From Bacteroidota bacterium (GTDB lineage: Bacteria; Bacteroidota; Bacteroidia; UBA8524), in contig DQHT01000049.1 in NCBI GenBank assembly GCA_003531115.1, forward strand, positions 25,294-35,563: a stretch of 10,270 nucleotides of DNA. The letters are read 5' to 3'. Shown here piece by piece: positions 1 to 6,551 of this stretch (position 1 is its first letter; each line of letters opens with the position of its first letter). A program made the translations under genes and the position numbers. A model generated the notes under the pieces. It was not told where the DNA came from. It saw only the letters and a program-made list of their open reading frames with translations, and searched no databases.

Positions 1-28
1 GACGTGTTGCCAGTTACACCATCGGTCA
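1..28 (-). tRNA. tRNA 5' part, probably tRNA-Gln, truncated by window edge
   Basis: On the minus strand, bases 28 to 1 read as the first 28 nucleotides of a tRNA. A seven-base acceptor strand, TGACCGA, is followed by TG at positions 8-9. A perfect four-pair D-stem (GTGT/ACAC) then encloses the loop AACTGGCA, and the start of the anticodon stem follows. The U at position 1 and this D-arm are typical of bacterial tRNA-Gln, and the wording closely resembles Bacteroidota tRNA-Gln genes as I remember them. The anticodon, T-arm and 3' end lie outside the window, so the amino acid is inferred. An exact Bacteroidota promoter lies about 80 bases upstream. Confidence 0.7.
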
Positions 29-36
29 ATTTCCCT

Positions 37-107
37 TTCGGGGTTAATTCCAAAGTGGCAAAGCCTACTTCGGGGTTTATCCCAAAGTGGCAAAGCCTAC
101 TTTGGGG
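37..107. repeat. 32-bp direct tandem repeat, 2.2 copies, with internal hairpins
   Basis: Unit 1 (37-68) and unit 2 (69-100) differ at two of 32 positions, and a seven-base third partial copy (101-107) differs at one. The repeat ends 8 bases before the 5' end of the tRNA and begins where transcription from the 111-141 promoter should start. The unit can fold: CCCAAAGT (81-88) pairs with ACTTTGGG (99-106), and GGC/GCC pairs around an AAA loop inside it, leaving one bulged T. The equivalent hairpin in unit 1 has one mismatch. There is no T-tract, so it is not an obvious intrinsic terminator. It probably forms the 5' leader of the pre-tRNA, but its function is unknown. Confidence 0.85.
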
Positions 108-110
108 ATG

Positions 111-141
111 CAAAAATAAGCAGAATCTGTTTACTTCCAAA
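111..141 (-). promoter_or_regulatory. Bacteroidota-type promoter for the tRNA gene
   Basis: On the minus strand, TTTG (141-138) is followed after exactly 19 bases by TATTTTTG (118-111). This is a full match to the Bacteroidota housekeeping consensus of TTTG near -33 and TAnnTTTG near -7. Transcription should begin near 104-107, at the edge of the tandem repeat, and run into the tRNA. The site sits just past the recQ stop codon, so the tRNA has its own promoter and does not depend on read-through from recQ. Confidence 0.7.
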
Positions 142-155
142 CTGAAGGTCGAAAA

Positions 156-2345
156 TTAATTCGCCATATCGGAAATAAACTGGATTCGCATCAGTTGTAA
201 TTCTTCTAAACTGTATTCGCCATCAAATTCTTTAACGGCCGCATCCAGCGAATCAATTTCTGAAGTACGGAAATAGTCGAAAATTTCCTCTTGCCGTTCT
301 TCGTCCAGCATGTCGTTGATATAATAATGCAGGTTCAACTTGGTGCCGCTGTATACGATATTCTCGATCTCATGCATCAGCTCATCATTGCTGATACCAT
401 TCGATTTGCTGATCACATCCAGGCCTATCTTCTTATCAATATTCTGGATGATAGCGATCTTTTTTCCTGACTTGTTCGGTACAGAACGCACCACAATATC
501 AGTGGGACGTTCGATATCGTTTTCCTCCACATATTTGGCGATCAACTCTACAAAGGGTTTCCCGAATTTGATCACCTTGTTTTTTCCTACACCCACAATA
601 TTTTCCATCTCTTCCATGGAAATCGGGTATTTGGTAGCCATATCTTCCAGAGAAGGCTCCTGGAAAATAACATAAGGCGGAAGATTTTTCTGCTTGGCTA
701 CCTTTTTACAGAGCTCCTTGAGCAGTCCAAAAAGGGTCTCATCAAAGATATTTTCCATCTGGGCCGTATCGAAATCGTCTTCATTGACTTTTTCAAAACT
801 GCTGTCGATCGCCATTTGTACTTTATAAGGTTGCTGAATATAATCCCGGCCTTTGTCCGTTACACTCAGCAATCCATAATTTTCTATACTTTTAAATAGG
901 AGTCCGTTTAAGAGCCCCAAACGAACCACCCCTTTCCAGAACAGGGCATCCTTGTCGGACCCTTTTCCGAAAAACGGACTCTGGTCATTGCCATAGTCAG
1001 CCACTTCAGAGCTTTTAACGCCTTTTAATACATCAACAATATGCTTCAGGTTAAATTTAGGTCCAAGGGCTTCGATCGCCTGCAGGGTGAGCATCAGCTC
1101 TTCACTCACATCGAATTTTTCTTTCGGATGGCGGCAATTGTCGCACATCTTATTGCAATCATCCTCATTAAACGTCTCCCCAAAATAATGGAGCAGCATT
1201 TTCCTGCGGCACTGCGAAGATTCAGCATAGGAGGAAGTTTCAAACAGAAGCTGAGAGCCAATTTCGCGTTCAGCAACCGGTTTGTCCTTCATAAACTTTT
1301 CGAGTTTTTCAATATCTCCCGGGTTATAGAACAACAAACATTCTCCGTCCAGTCCATCGCGACCGGCTCGCCCTGTTTCCTGGTAATACCCTTCCAGCGA
1401 CTTCGGAATATCATAATGGATTACAAAACGTACATCCGGTTTATCGATCCCCATTCCGAAAGCAATGGTGGCGACGATCACATCCACGTCTTCCATCAAA
1501 AATTTATCCTGGGTTGAAGCCCGGGTTTTGGCATCCATACCCGCATGGTAGGCAAGGGCACTGATCCCGTTTACCGATAACATCTGGGCAATTTCTTCTA
1601 CTTTTTTCCGGCTCAGGCAATAGATAATGCCCGATTTCCTTGAACGACTTTTGATGAAGGACACCATTTCCTTCATGACCTTTTCTTTGCTCTCTTTCGG
1701 ACGCACCTCATAATAGAGGTTCGACCGGTTAAAGGATGATTTAAAGATGGTGGCGTCGTTCATACCCAGGTTTTTCTGGATATCAGCCTGAACCTTGGGT
1801 GTGGCAGTGGCGGTGAGCGCCATCATCGGCACATCACTGATCTCTTTAACGATCTTTTTGATATTGCGGTACTCAGGACGAAAATCATGCCCCCATTCCG
1901 AAATACAATGCGCCTCGTCAACAGCTACAAAAGAAATGTTGATCTGTTTGAGAAAATCAACTGTTTCTTCCTTTTTGAGGGTTTCAGGGGCGACAAACAA
2001 AAGCTTGGTATTGCCTTCGAGAATATCGGATTTAACCTTGAGGATCTCAGCCTTGGTCAGCGAACTGTTCATAAAATGGGCCACCGCATCGGTGCTCCCG
2101 AATCCCCGTATCGAATCCACCTGATTTTTCATCAGGGCGATCAGCGGAGAAATTACAATGGCTGTTCCTTCAAGGATCAGCGCCGGTAATTGATAACAAA
2201 GGGATTTCCCAGCTCCGGTTGGCATGATCACAAAACAATCTTTGCCCTCCATGACCGACTGGATCACAGATTCCTGATTTCCTTTAAATGCATCAAACCC
2301 AAAAAAATCTTTAAGGGCACCCTTCAAATCAACAGATTCTACCAT
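156..2345 (-). CDS. recQ: ATP-dependent DNA helicase RecQ
   Basis: This is a 3'-to-5' superfamily 2 DNA helicase that unwinds recombination and replication intermediates. The 729-residue protein shows the full domain order. The helicase core has Walker A (GAGKS, about 44-48), the DEAH box (143-146), motif III TAT (178-180) and motif VI (QETGRAGRDG, 322-331). A four-cysteine zinc site follows (Cys379, 397, 401, 404), then an RQC winged helix (about 410-515) and an HRDC domain (about 530-610). Residues 615-729 form an extra C-terminal region, which makes the protein about 120 residues longer than the roughly 610-residue E. coli RecQ. Such an extension is usual in Bacteroidota. The start is an ATG without a Shine-Dalgarno sequence, divergent from the sugar nucleotidyltransferase gene. 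I found no clear promoter in the 155-base gap. Confidence 0.97.
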   Translation of the reverse strand: MVESVDLKGALKDFFGFDAFKGNQESVIQSVMEGKDCFVIMPTGAGKSLCYQLPALILEGTAIVISPLIALMKNQVDSIRGFGSTDAVAHFMNSSLTKAEILKVKSDILEGNTKLLFVAPETLKKEETVDFLKQINISFVAVDEAHCISEWGHDFRPEYRNIKKIVKEISDVPMMALTATATPKVQADIQKNLGMNDATIFKSSFNRSNLYYEVRPKESKEKVMKEMVSFIKSRSRKSGIIYCLSRKKVEEIAQMLSVNGISALAYHAGMDAKTRASTQDKFLMEDVDVIVATIAFGMGIDKPDVRFVIHYDIPKSLEGYYQETGRAGRDGLDGECLLFYNPGDIEKLEKFMKDKPVAEREIGSQLLFETSSYAESSQCRRKMLLHYFGETFNEDDCNKMCDNCRHPKEKFDVSEELMLTLQAIEALGPKFNLKHIVDVLKGVKSSEVADYGNDQSPFFGKGSDKDALFWKGVVRLGLLNGLLFKSIENYGLLSVTDKGRDYIQQPYKVQMAIDSSFEKVNEDDFDTAQMENIFDETLFGLLKELCKKVAKQKNLPPYVIFQEPSLEDMATKYPISMEEMENIVGVGKNKVIKFGKPFVELIAKYVEENDIERPTDIVVRSVPNKSGKKIAIIQNIDKKIGLDVISKSNGISNDELMHEIENIVYSGTKLNLHYYINDMLDEERQEEIFDYFRTSEIDSLDAAVKEFDGEYSLEELQLMRIQFISDMAN

Positions 2346-2500
2346 GATAGTATAAGCGTAAGCTTTAAGCTAAATTAAAACAAAATCGGAGTAAAAAAAA
2401 AGCCTAAAACGAGTCATTTGACTAAATTCGCATCCGATTTAAAAAGTAGAGGTCTAGTATAATAGGCTTTAAATAAAATTTACGCGAATTTAACATTTTT

Positions 2501-3586
2501 ATGGATCAAAAGCACAAGTATGCTGTGATCATGGCAGGAGGGGTCGGAAGTCGGTTCTGGCCGGTGAGCACAAAATTGAAACCGAAACAGTTCATCGATA
2601 TTCTTGGTACCGGGAAATCCTTGCTACGACAGACGTATGAGCGTTTCAGGAAAATTATTCCTGCTGAAAATATCTATATAGTAACCAATGAAATTTATGT
2701 CGATCTGGTGCGCGAACATATCCCCGAAATGGATTTGGAGCAGATCGTAGCCGAACCTTTCGCCAAAAATACAGCCCCATGCATCGCGTATGCTTCCCAC
2801 AGGATCGGAAAAAAAGACCCGGAAGCGATCTGTGTGGTAGCTCCGAGCGACCACCTTATCCTTCAGGAGGATGCTTTTCTTCAGATATGCAACGACGGAC
2901 TGACGTTTTGTGAGGAGAATGACGCGCTTTTGTGCATTGGAATCAAGCCGCATCGTCCGGATACCGGCTATGGATATATCCAGCATCAGGACCACAGCGA
3001 TATCGATCATATTTTTAAAGTAAAGACCTTCACCGAAAAGCCCAGCCTTGAACTGGCAAAGACCTTCATTGAAAGTGGCGACTTTTTATGGAATGCCGGC
3101 ATTTTTATCTGGAACCTGAACAGCATCAATGAGGCTTTTGAAAAACATCTGCCCGAGATCAATCAGCTTTTTGTCAATGCCGATTATTCCATGGGCACAG
3201 ATAAAGAGGCAGAAACCATCGCCAATACCTACCAGTTGTGCACCAATATTTCTATCGACTACGGGATTTTGGAAAAGGCCGACAATGCTTTTGTAATTCC
3301 CGGCGATTTTGGCTGGTCAGACCTGGGTACCTGGTCATCCTTGTATGATGTTTATGAAAAGGATGAGATGGAGAATGCCATCAATGGCCGTTTGGTCAAT
3401 ACCGTTGATGCACGCGGAAACATGATCTGTGTACCCGATCATAAAATGGTGGTAGTCAATGGAGTAAACAACCTGATCATCGTCGAATCAGATAAAGTTC
3501 TCCTCGTAACCGACCGCAGCCGGGAACAAGAGGTCAAACAGATCGTGACCGATATGAAGTTAAAGTACGGGGAAAAGTACTTGTAG
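2501..3586 (+). CDS. manC: mannose-1-phosphate guanylyltransferase (GDP-mannose synthesis)
   Basis: The protein makes GDP-mannose from mannose-1-phosphate and GTP in the cytoplasm, supplying mannose, and indirectly fucose or rhamnose-type sugars, for surface polysaccharides and glycoproteins. The 361 residues carry the nucleotidyltransferase signature AGGVGSRFWP (12-21) with a downstream KPKQF (27-31). Further landmarks are APSDH (114-118), TGYGYI (155-160), FTEKP (177-181), NAGIF (198-202) and GDFGWSDLGTW (268-278), all typical of GDP-mannose pyrophosphorylases. It is the short single-domain form: the C-terminal phosphomannose isomerase domain of about 470-residue ManC/AlgA proteins is absent. 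The ATG at 2501 lies after an AT-rich leader without a Shine-Dalgarno sequence. A TATAAT at 2458-2463 has no convincing partner box. No glycan cluster surrounds the gene. The symbol manC is the common name for the activity. Confidence 0.95.
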   Translation: MDQKHKYAVIMAGGVGSRFWPVSTKLKPKQFIDILGTGKSLLRQTYERFRKIIPAENIYIVTNEIYVDLVREHIPEMDLEQIVAEPFAKNTAPCIAYASHRIGKKDPEAICVVAPSDHLILQEDAFLQICNDGLTFCEENDALLCIGIKPHRPDTGYGYIQHQDHSDIDHIFKVKTFTEKPSLELAKTFIESGDFLWNAGIFIWNLNSINEAFEKHLPEINQLFVNADYSMGTDKEAETIANTYQLCTNISIDYGILEKADNAFVIPGDFGWSDLGTWSSLYDVYEKDEMENAINGRLVNTVDARGNMICVPDHKMVVVNGVNNLIIVESDKVLLVTDRSREQEVKQIVTDMKLKYGEKYL

Positions 3587-3624
3587 AGTTATGAGTTATG
3601 AATTATGAGTTATGAGTTATGAGT
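3586..3624 (+). repeat. GAGTTAT heptamer tandem repeat
   Basis: Five consecutive seven-base units of GAGTTAT (3586-3620) plus a partial GAGT (3621-3624) begin at the last base of the preceding stop codon. Only the third unit deviates (GAATTAT). A diverged complementary array follows at 3643-3667, so the repeat forms the left arm of the hairpin described separately. It fills nearly half of the 85-base gap between two convergent genes. Confidence 0.9.
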
Positions 3625-3667
3625 GGCTTGATATTTTGTTCAACTCATCACTTATAACTTATAACTC
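3600..3667. terminator. long hairpin between convergent genes, probable terminator
   Basis: The left arm 3600-3624 pairs with the right arm 3643-3667 over 25 positions around an 18-base loop. In the plus-strand transcript there are two G-U wobbles and two mismatches. In the minus-strand transcript the same wobbles become A-C mismatches, so the fold favours RNA from the guanylyltransferase gene. It lies exactly between the two stop codons and no other terminator is visible, so it probably ends one or both transcripts. It lacks a classical T-tract and the stem is AT-rich, so its role could also be 3'-end protection. Confidence 0.6.
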
Positions 3668-3671
3668 CCTT

Positions 3672-4328
3672 CTAAACAAAGTTCTCCTTATTCTTCATCG
3701 CATAAACCAAAAGGCTATTCGTGCCTTTAAGGTTCAGTTTCTTGCAAATATTGGCGCGGTGGTTATTGATCGTTTTAACACTGATCCGCATCTTTTTGGC
3801 GATCTCGTTACTGGTATGCCCGTCAGCGATCATGCGCATCACGTATTTTTCAGTTTTCGTTAAACGACGTCCTTTGATTTCTGAATCGGCGGAGCTGTTT
3901 CGGGCACTGCGGTTAAGTAAAAAGCTCGAAACGGAAGCACTGAAAAAGAAGTTTCCGCTCAAAACAGTTTTTACACCTTCCGACAGATCGTTGATCGAGT
4001 TTTCTTTAAGAATGTACCCGTGAACGCCGGCTTCAAGTGCCTGATTGAAAATGTCCTCGTCTTTGTGAACCGTTAAAGCGATTACTTTGGTAAATAAATT
4101 TTCACTCCGCACTTTCTCGCAAATGTCCAATCCCGACATATCAGGCATTTCAATATCCAATAAAGCGATATCCGGTTTTTTGTTCTTGATCAGGTCCCAT
4201 GCCTGACTTCCATTTTCCGCGACCCCGATCAAATCGAATTCGTCGGTCATTTTTTCGAGAACGGACTTCAGTCCAAGCAGAAAAATTGGGTGGTCATCCG
4301 CGATGACAACCGTAGGTGTTTTAGCCAT
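3672..4328 (-). CDS. NarL/LuxR-type DNA-binding response regulator
   Basis: This is a two-component transcription factor of 218 residues. The receiver domain (about 5-125) has the acidic pair Asp11-Asp12, the phosphoacceptor Asp58 in LLDIEMPDMSG, the switch residue Thr86 and the conserved Lys108. A linker is followed by a LuxR-type helix-turn-helix (about 153-212) with LTKTEKYVMRMIADG and the recognition segment IAKKMRISVKTINNH. All residues needed for phosphorylation are present, so it should be a switchable regulator. No histidine kinase is next to it, so it is an orphan in this window and its signal and targets are unknown. The ATG at 4328 follows a 137-base gap containing a 9-bp dyad, which might be an operator. 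Its stop is just beyond the heptamer hairpin. Confidence 0.95.
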   Translation of the reverse strand: MAKTPTVVIADDHPIFLLGLKSVLEKMTDEFDLIGVAENGSQAWDLIKNKKPDIALLDIEMPDMSGLDICEKVRSENLFTKVIALTVHKDEDIFNQALEAGVHGYILKENSINDLSEGVKTVLSGNFFFSASVSSFLLNRSARNSSADSEIKGRRLTKTEKYVMRMIADGHTSNEIAKKMRISVKTINNHRANICKKLNLKGTNSLLVYAMKNKENFV

Positions 4329-4349
4329 AATTCATTTTGTTTTATATCC

Positions 4350-4388
4350 CTGATTTGTTTCAGAAGGGTTAGGTCCGTCACAAATCAG
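4350..4388. promoter_or_regulatory. 9-bp inverted repeat in the response regulator leader
   Basis: CTGATTTGT (4350-4358) and its perfect reverse complement ACAAATCAG (4380-4388) are separated by 21 bases. The dyad lies 22-60 bases upstream of the response regulator start codon. Its centre-to-centre distance is 30 bases, about three helical turns, so it could bind a dimeric regulator on one face of the DNA, perhaps the gene's own product. An RNA hairpin in the 5' leader is the alternative. No protein is assigned. Confidence 0.4.
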
Positions 4389-4465
4389 CCAACAAGATAT
4401 ATCAAAAAAATAAATATGATTAAATTTTTTCTTGTTCTTTTATCGGAAATATTTGCCGACCAGGC

Positions 4466-5245
4466 TCAATGCCCCGTAAACACTGGGGTTCTTTTCTGTA
4501 AAAATGCTTGGGTACCTTCTTTAAGATCGCTGGTTCCGAAACAGGCACCAAAGGCATTTATCTCGGTAAGAAAGCCATTGCGTTCTGATGCATAGTGGTC
4601 ATTAACACAGGCTAAGACTTTAGCAACAGCAAGAGGCGATTTACTAGTAATTTTGGCGGCCATTATTTCTCCGGCCTGGTGCAGCTGGTCAATAGTCACC
4701 ACCTGGTTCACCAAACCTATCTTTAAGGCTTCCTCTGCCTTAATGGCTTCGCCGCTTAGGAGTAATTCCAAAGCTCGTCCTTTGCCTATAAGTTGACAAA
4801 GTCTTTGTGTTCCCGCATAACCCGGAATGAGGGCGAGGTTGATCTCGGGCTGCCCGAAACGTGCATTGTCTGAAGCGATACGAAGATGACAGGCCATGGC
4901 AAGTTCACAGCCTCCTCCGAGCGCAAATCCGTTAACCAGAGCGATCACCGGCTTGGGTGAATTTTCTATACTATCCATGACAGCATGTCCATCAGCCGAC
5001 ATTTTTGTGCCCTCTTCGATATTAAACTCCGCAAATTCAGCGATATCTGCCCCCGCAGCAAAGGCCTTTTGTCCGGAACCGGTTAAAAAGATAACCTGTA
5101 TAGCAGGATTCGATCCTGCCTCATTCACAGCAGCTTTGATCTCCTGAAGGGTAAGGATATTCAGGGCATTGAGTTTGTCAGCACGGTTAATGGTGATCCA
5201 AAATCCATGTTCTTTAACTTCGGTAAGAATATTCGTATAACTCAT
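4466..5245 (-). CDS. enoyl-CoA hydratase/isomerase family protein
   Basis: This crotonase-fold enzyme most likely hydrates trans-2-enoyl-CoA to 3-hydroxyacyl-CoA in fatty acid or amino acid breakdown. With the start at 5245 it has 259 residues, the normal family length. The oxyanion-hole segments are AFAAGADIAEF (61-71) and NGFALGGGCELA (105-116). Both catalytic glutamates of true hydratases are present: Glu114 in GGGCE and Glu134 in QPEINLALIPG. The frame is open further upstream to 5341, but the promoter at 5306-5336 lies inside that extension, so the longer start is wrong. An alternative ATG at 5266 has a better Shine-Dalgarno sequence (AAAGGAAG) and would add seven residues. I prefer 5245 because MSYTNILTEV matches the usual family N-terminus. 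The exact acyl-CoA substrate cannot be read. Confidence 0.93.
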   Translation of the reverse strand: MSYTNILTEVKEHGFWITINRADKLNALNILTLQEIKAAVNEAGSNPAIQVIFLTGSGQKAFAAGADIAEFAEFNIEEGTKMSADGHAVMDSIENSPKPVIALVNGFALGGGCELAMACHLRIASDNARFGQPEINLALIPGYAGTQRLCQLIGKGRALELLLSGEAIKAEEALKIGLVNQVVTIDQLHQAGEIMAAKITSKSPLAVAKVLACVNDHYASERNGFLTEINAFGACFGTSDLKEGTQAFLQKRTPVFTGH

Positions 5246-5305
5246 AAGATTTTGCCTTTTCGTCATGCTTCCTTTAAATTCGGAAGAATTGCTGACAATT
5301 TGCGA

Positions 5306-5336
5306 CAAAAGTAGGAATAGGCTCGCTTTTCGCAAA
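5306..5336 (-). promoter_or_regulatory. Bacteroidota-type promoter of the enoyl-CoA hydratase gene
   Basis: On the minus strand TTTG (5336-5333) is followed after exactly 19 bases by TACTTTTG (5313-5306), a full match to the Bacteroidota consensus. Transcription should begin near 5300, giving a leader of about 35-55 bases. The site settles the hydratase start codon, since it excludes any start upstream of about 5300. Confidence 0.7.
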
Positions 5337-5347
5337 ATCATACTGAA

Positions 5348-6061
5348 ATGAAAAAGGAACGCCAGGAACTTATGTCGGCATTATTTCTACCAATACTGCT
5401 GGTGGGATTGATGTGGCTGGCGTTTCTGGCTGAATTATCTGGCAATTTTGACTGGGCTCGCTATGGCGTTCAACCCTTGCATTGGCGGGGACTGAGGGGC
5501 ATTCTGTTTAGTCCGTTTTTGCATGGGGATTGGGAACACCTCATCGCTAACAGCATCCCGATTCTGGTTTTGGGAACGGCCTTATTTTATTTTTTCAGAA
5601 AGATCGCCTGGGAGCTGATTTTCTGGCAATTTTTGATCAACGGGCTCTTATTATGGACGCTCGGACGTCCCACAACCTACCATATCGGAGCCAGTGGCCT
5701 GGTTTATTCCCTGGCCTTTTTTCTTCTGGTGAGTGGATTTGTGCGAAAAAATGGAGGACTCACCATGATCTCATTTATTGTAATAACGTTATATGGATCG
5801 CTTGTCTGGGGCATGTTCCCCGTTCAGCCTGGTGTAAGTTGGGAAGGGCATTTTGCGGGATTTCTCAGCGGAATTATCCTGGCTCTCTTTTTCAGAAAAG
5901 AAGGTCCGCAGGATGATCCTAAAAAAGTATGGGACGATTCAGACCTTGACGGGGTGGAGCCCTATTGGGAGGTTGAAGATGAGCGCATCGATGAAAAAGC
6001 CAAACCCATCGGGTACCGTTTTCATTTTATTCCGAAGTCAAAGAATACCGAGGAGGACTGA
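5348..6061 (+). CDS. rhomboid family intramembrane serine protease
   Basis: This is a polytopic inner-membrane protease that cleaves transmembrane helices. The 237-residue protein has a first membrane segment at about 10-30 and further segments at about 68-83, 90-106, 112-131, 138-157 and 167-182. The catalytic serine is Ser116 in HIGASGLVYS and the catalytic histidine is His168 in WEGHFAGFLSG. The conserved HGDWEHLIANS (59-69), with His64 and Asn68, precedes them. Residues 183-237 form an acidic soluble tail outside the core fold. The ATG at 5348 is divergent from the hydratase gene, with about 100 bases between the starts. Its 3' end overlaps the convergent thioredoxin-like gene by 24 bases. 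Substrates are unknown. Confidence 0.95.
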   Translation: MKKERQELMSALFLPILLVGLMWLAFLAELSGNFDWARYGVQPLHWRGLRGILFSPFLHGDWEHLIANSIPILVLGTALFYFFRKIAWELIFWQFLINGLLLWTLGRPTTYHIGASGLVYSLAFFLLVSGFVRKNGGLTMISFIVITLYGSLVWGMFPVQPGVSWEGHFAGFLSGIILALFFRKEGPQDDPKKVWDDSDLDGVEPYWEVEDERIDEKAKPIGYRFHFIPKSKNTEED

Positions 6062-6535
6062 TTCCAGATTGGGCGAGGCGGTTTCCACGATGCGGCCTAT
6101 TTCCTTATTTCCATCATACACAATAAAAGTAGGGACAAAGTTTACCTGATCCTTTTCTTCCAGCCGGGCGGGTGATTTTTTATCCGGGTCGAGCGCGATA
6201 TAGTGAATATGTTTGGTAGGGATGGCGAATTCCTTAGCTATGGCAAGAAAGGAGGGGACCAGATGCTGGCTGTCTTCACACCAACATCCCAGGTATATTT
6301 TATAGGTATACTGTGCCGGATCTTTTTTACCCAATTCGGTAACAATGCTCGGGTCAAGAGCAGGCAAAGCACCATTCAGCCATGCACAGGCAGGAGCCTG
6401 ACTCAAACGGGAAAATTTTTGCGCTCCAAAATAGCTTTCGTTCATTTTATTCGTTTTACAGGCAAGAAACAGAAAAAAGAATGGCCATAACCGAGGCCAT
6501 AAGCGATGCAATGTGTTAATTTGTGGTAGATGCAC
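6038..6535 (-). CDS. thioredoxin-fold lipoprotein
   Basis: The protein is probably exported and lipid-anchored, with a thioredoxin-like domain. A hydrophobic stretch (about 16-25) with preceding arginines ends in the lipobox FLAC, giving a predicted lipidated Cys26. The domain spans about 75-165. Its active-site region YLGCWCEDSQ holds a C-x-C pair (Cys84, Cys86) instead of the usual CxxC, and Pro135 in FVPTF is the expected cis-proline. It may act as a periplasmic thiol oxidoreductase or isomerase, but the C-x-C site makes the activity uncertain. The listed start is GTG at 6535. A TTG at 6511 would give a shorter, more typical signal peptide and avoid overlap with the divergent J-domain gene. 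Neither start has a Shine-Dalgarno sequence. The 3' end overlaps the rhomboid gene by 24 bases. Confidence 0.85.
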   Translation of the reverse strand: MHLPQINTLHRLWPRLWPFFFLFLACKTNKMNESYFGAQKFSRLSQAPACAWLNGALPALDPSIVTELGKKDPAQYTYKIYLGCWCEDSQHLVPSFLAIAKEFAIPTKHIHYIALDPDKKSPARLEEKDQVNFVPTFIVYDGNKEIGRIVETASPNLESVLLGIL

Positions 6536-6551
6536 GATTCGAAGGTATACT

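Noticed and set aside
37..107. CRISPR array reading of the tandem repeat
   Set aside because: The units are directly adjacent without unique spacers and no cas gene is present.
340..2189. Several plus-strand open frames opposite recQ
   Set aside because: They lie antisense to an intact helicase, have no recognisable domains and read like reverse-complement composition.
2458..2463. Perfect TATAAT upstream of the guanylyltransferase
   Set aside because: No TTGACA-like or TTTG box at suitable spacing, and the Bacteroidota consensus differs from TATAAT.
2399..2470. 8-bp inverted repeat AAAGCCTA/TAGGCTTT in the recQ-manC gap
   Set aside because: The arms are 56 bases apart in an AT-rich spacer and could arise by chance; no other sign of function.
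2624..3010. Minus-strand open frame within the guanylyltransferase gene
   Set aside because: Fully inside a well-supported gene on the opposite strand, with no protein-like motifs.
3612..3863. Plus-strand open frame starting in the heptamer repeat
   Set aside because: It begins in repeat DNA and runs antisense into the response regulator HTH; no family features.
4444..4458. Possible terminator hairpin after the hydratase stop
   Set aside because: The stem has mismatches and the nearest T-run on the transcript is too far downstream.
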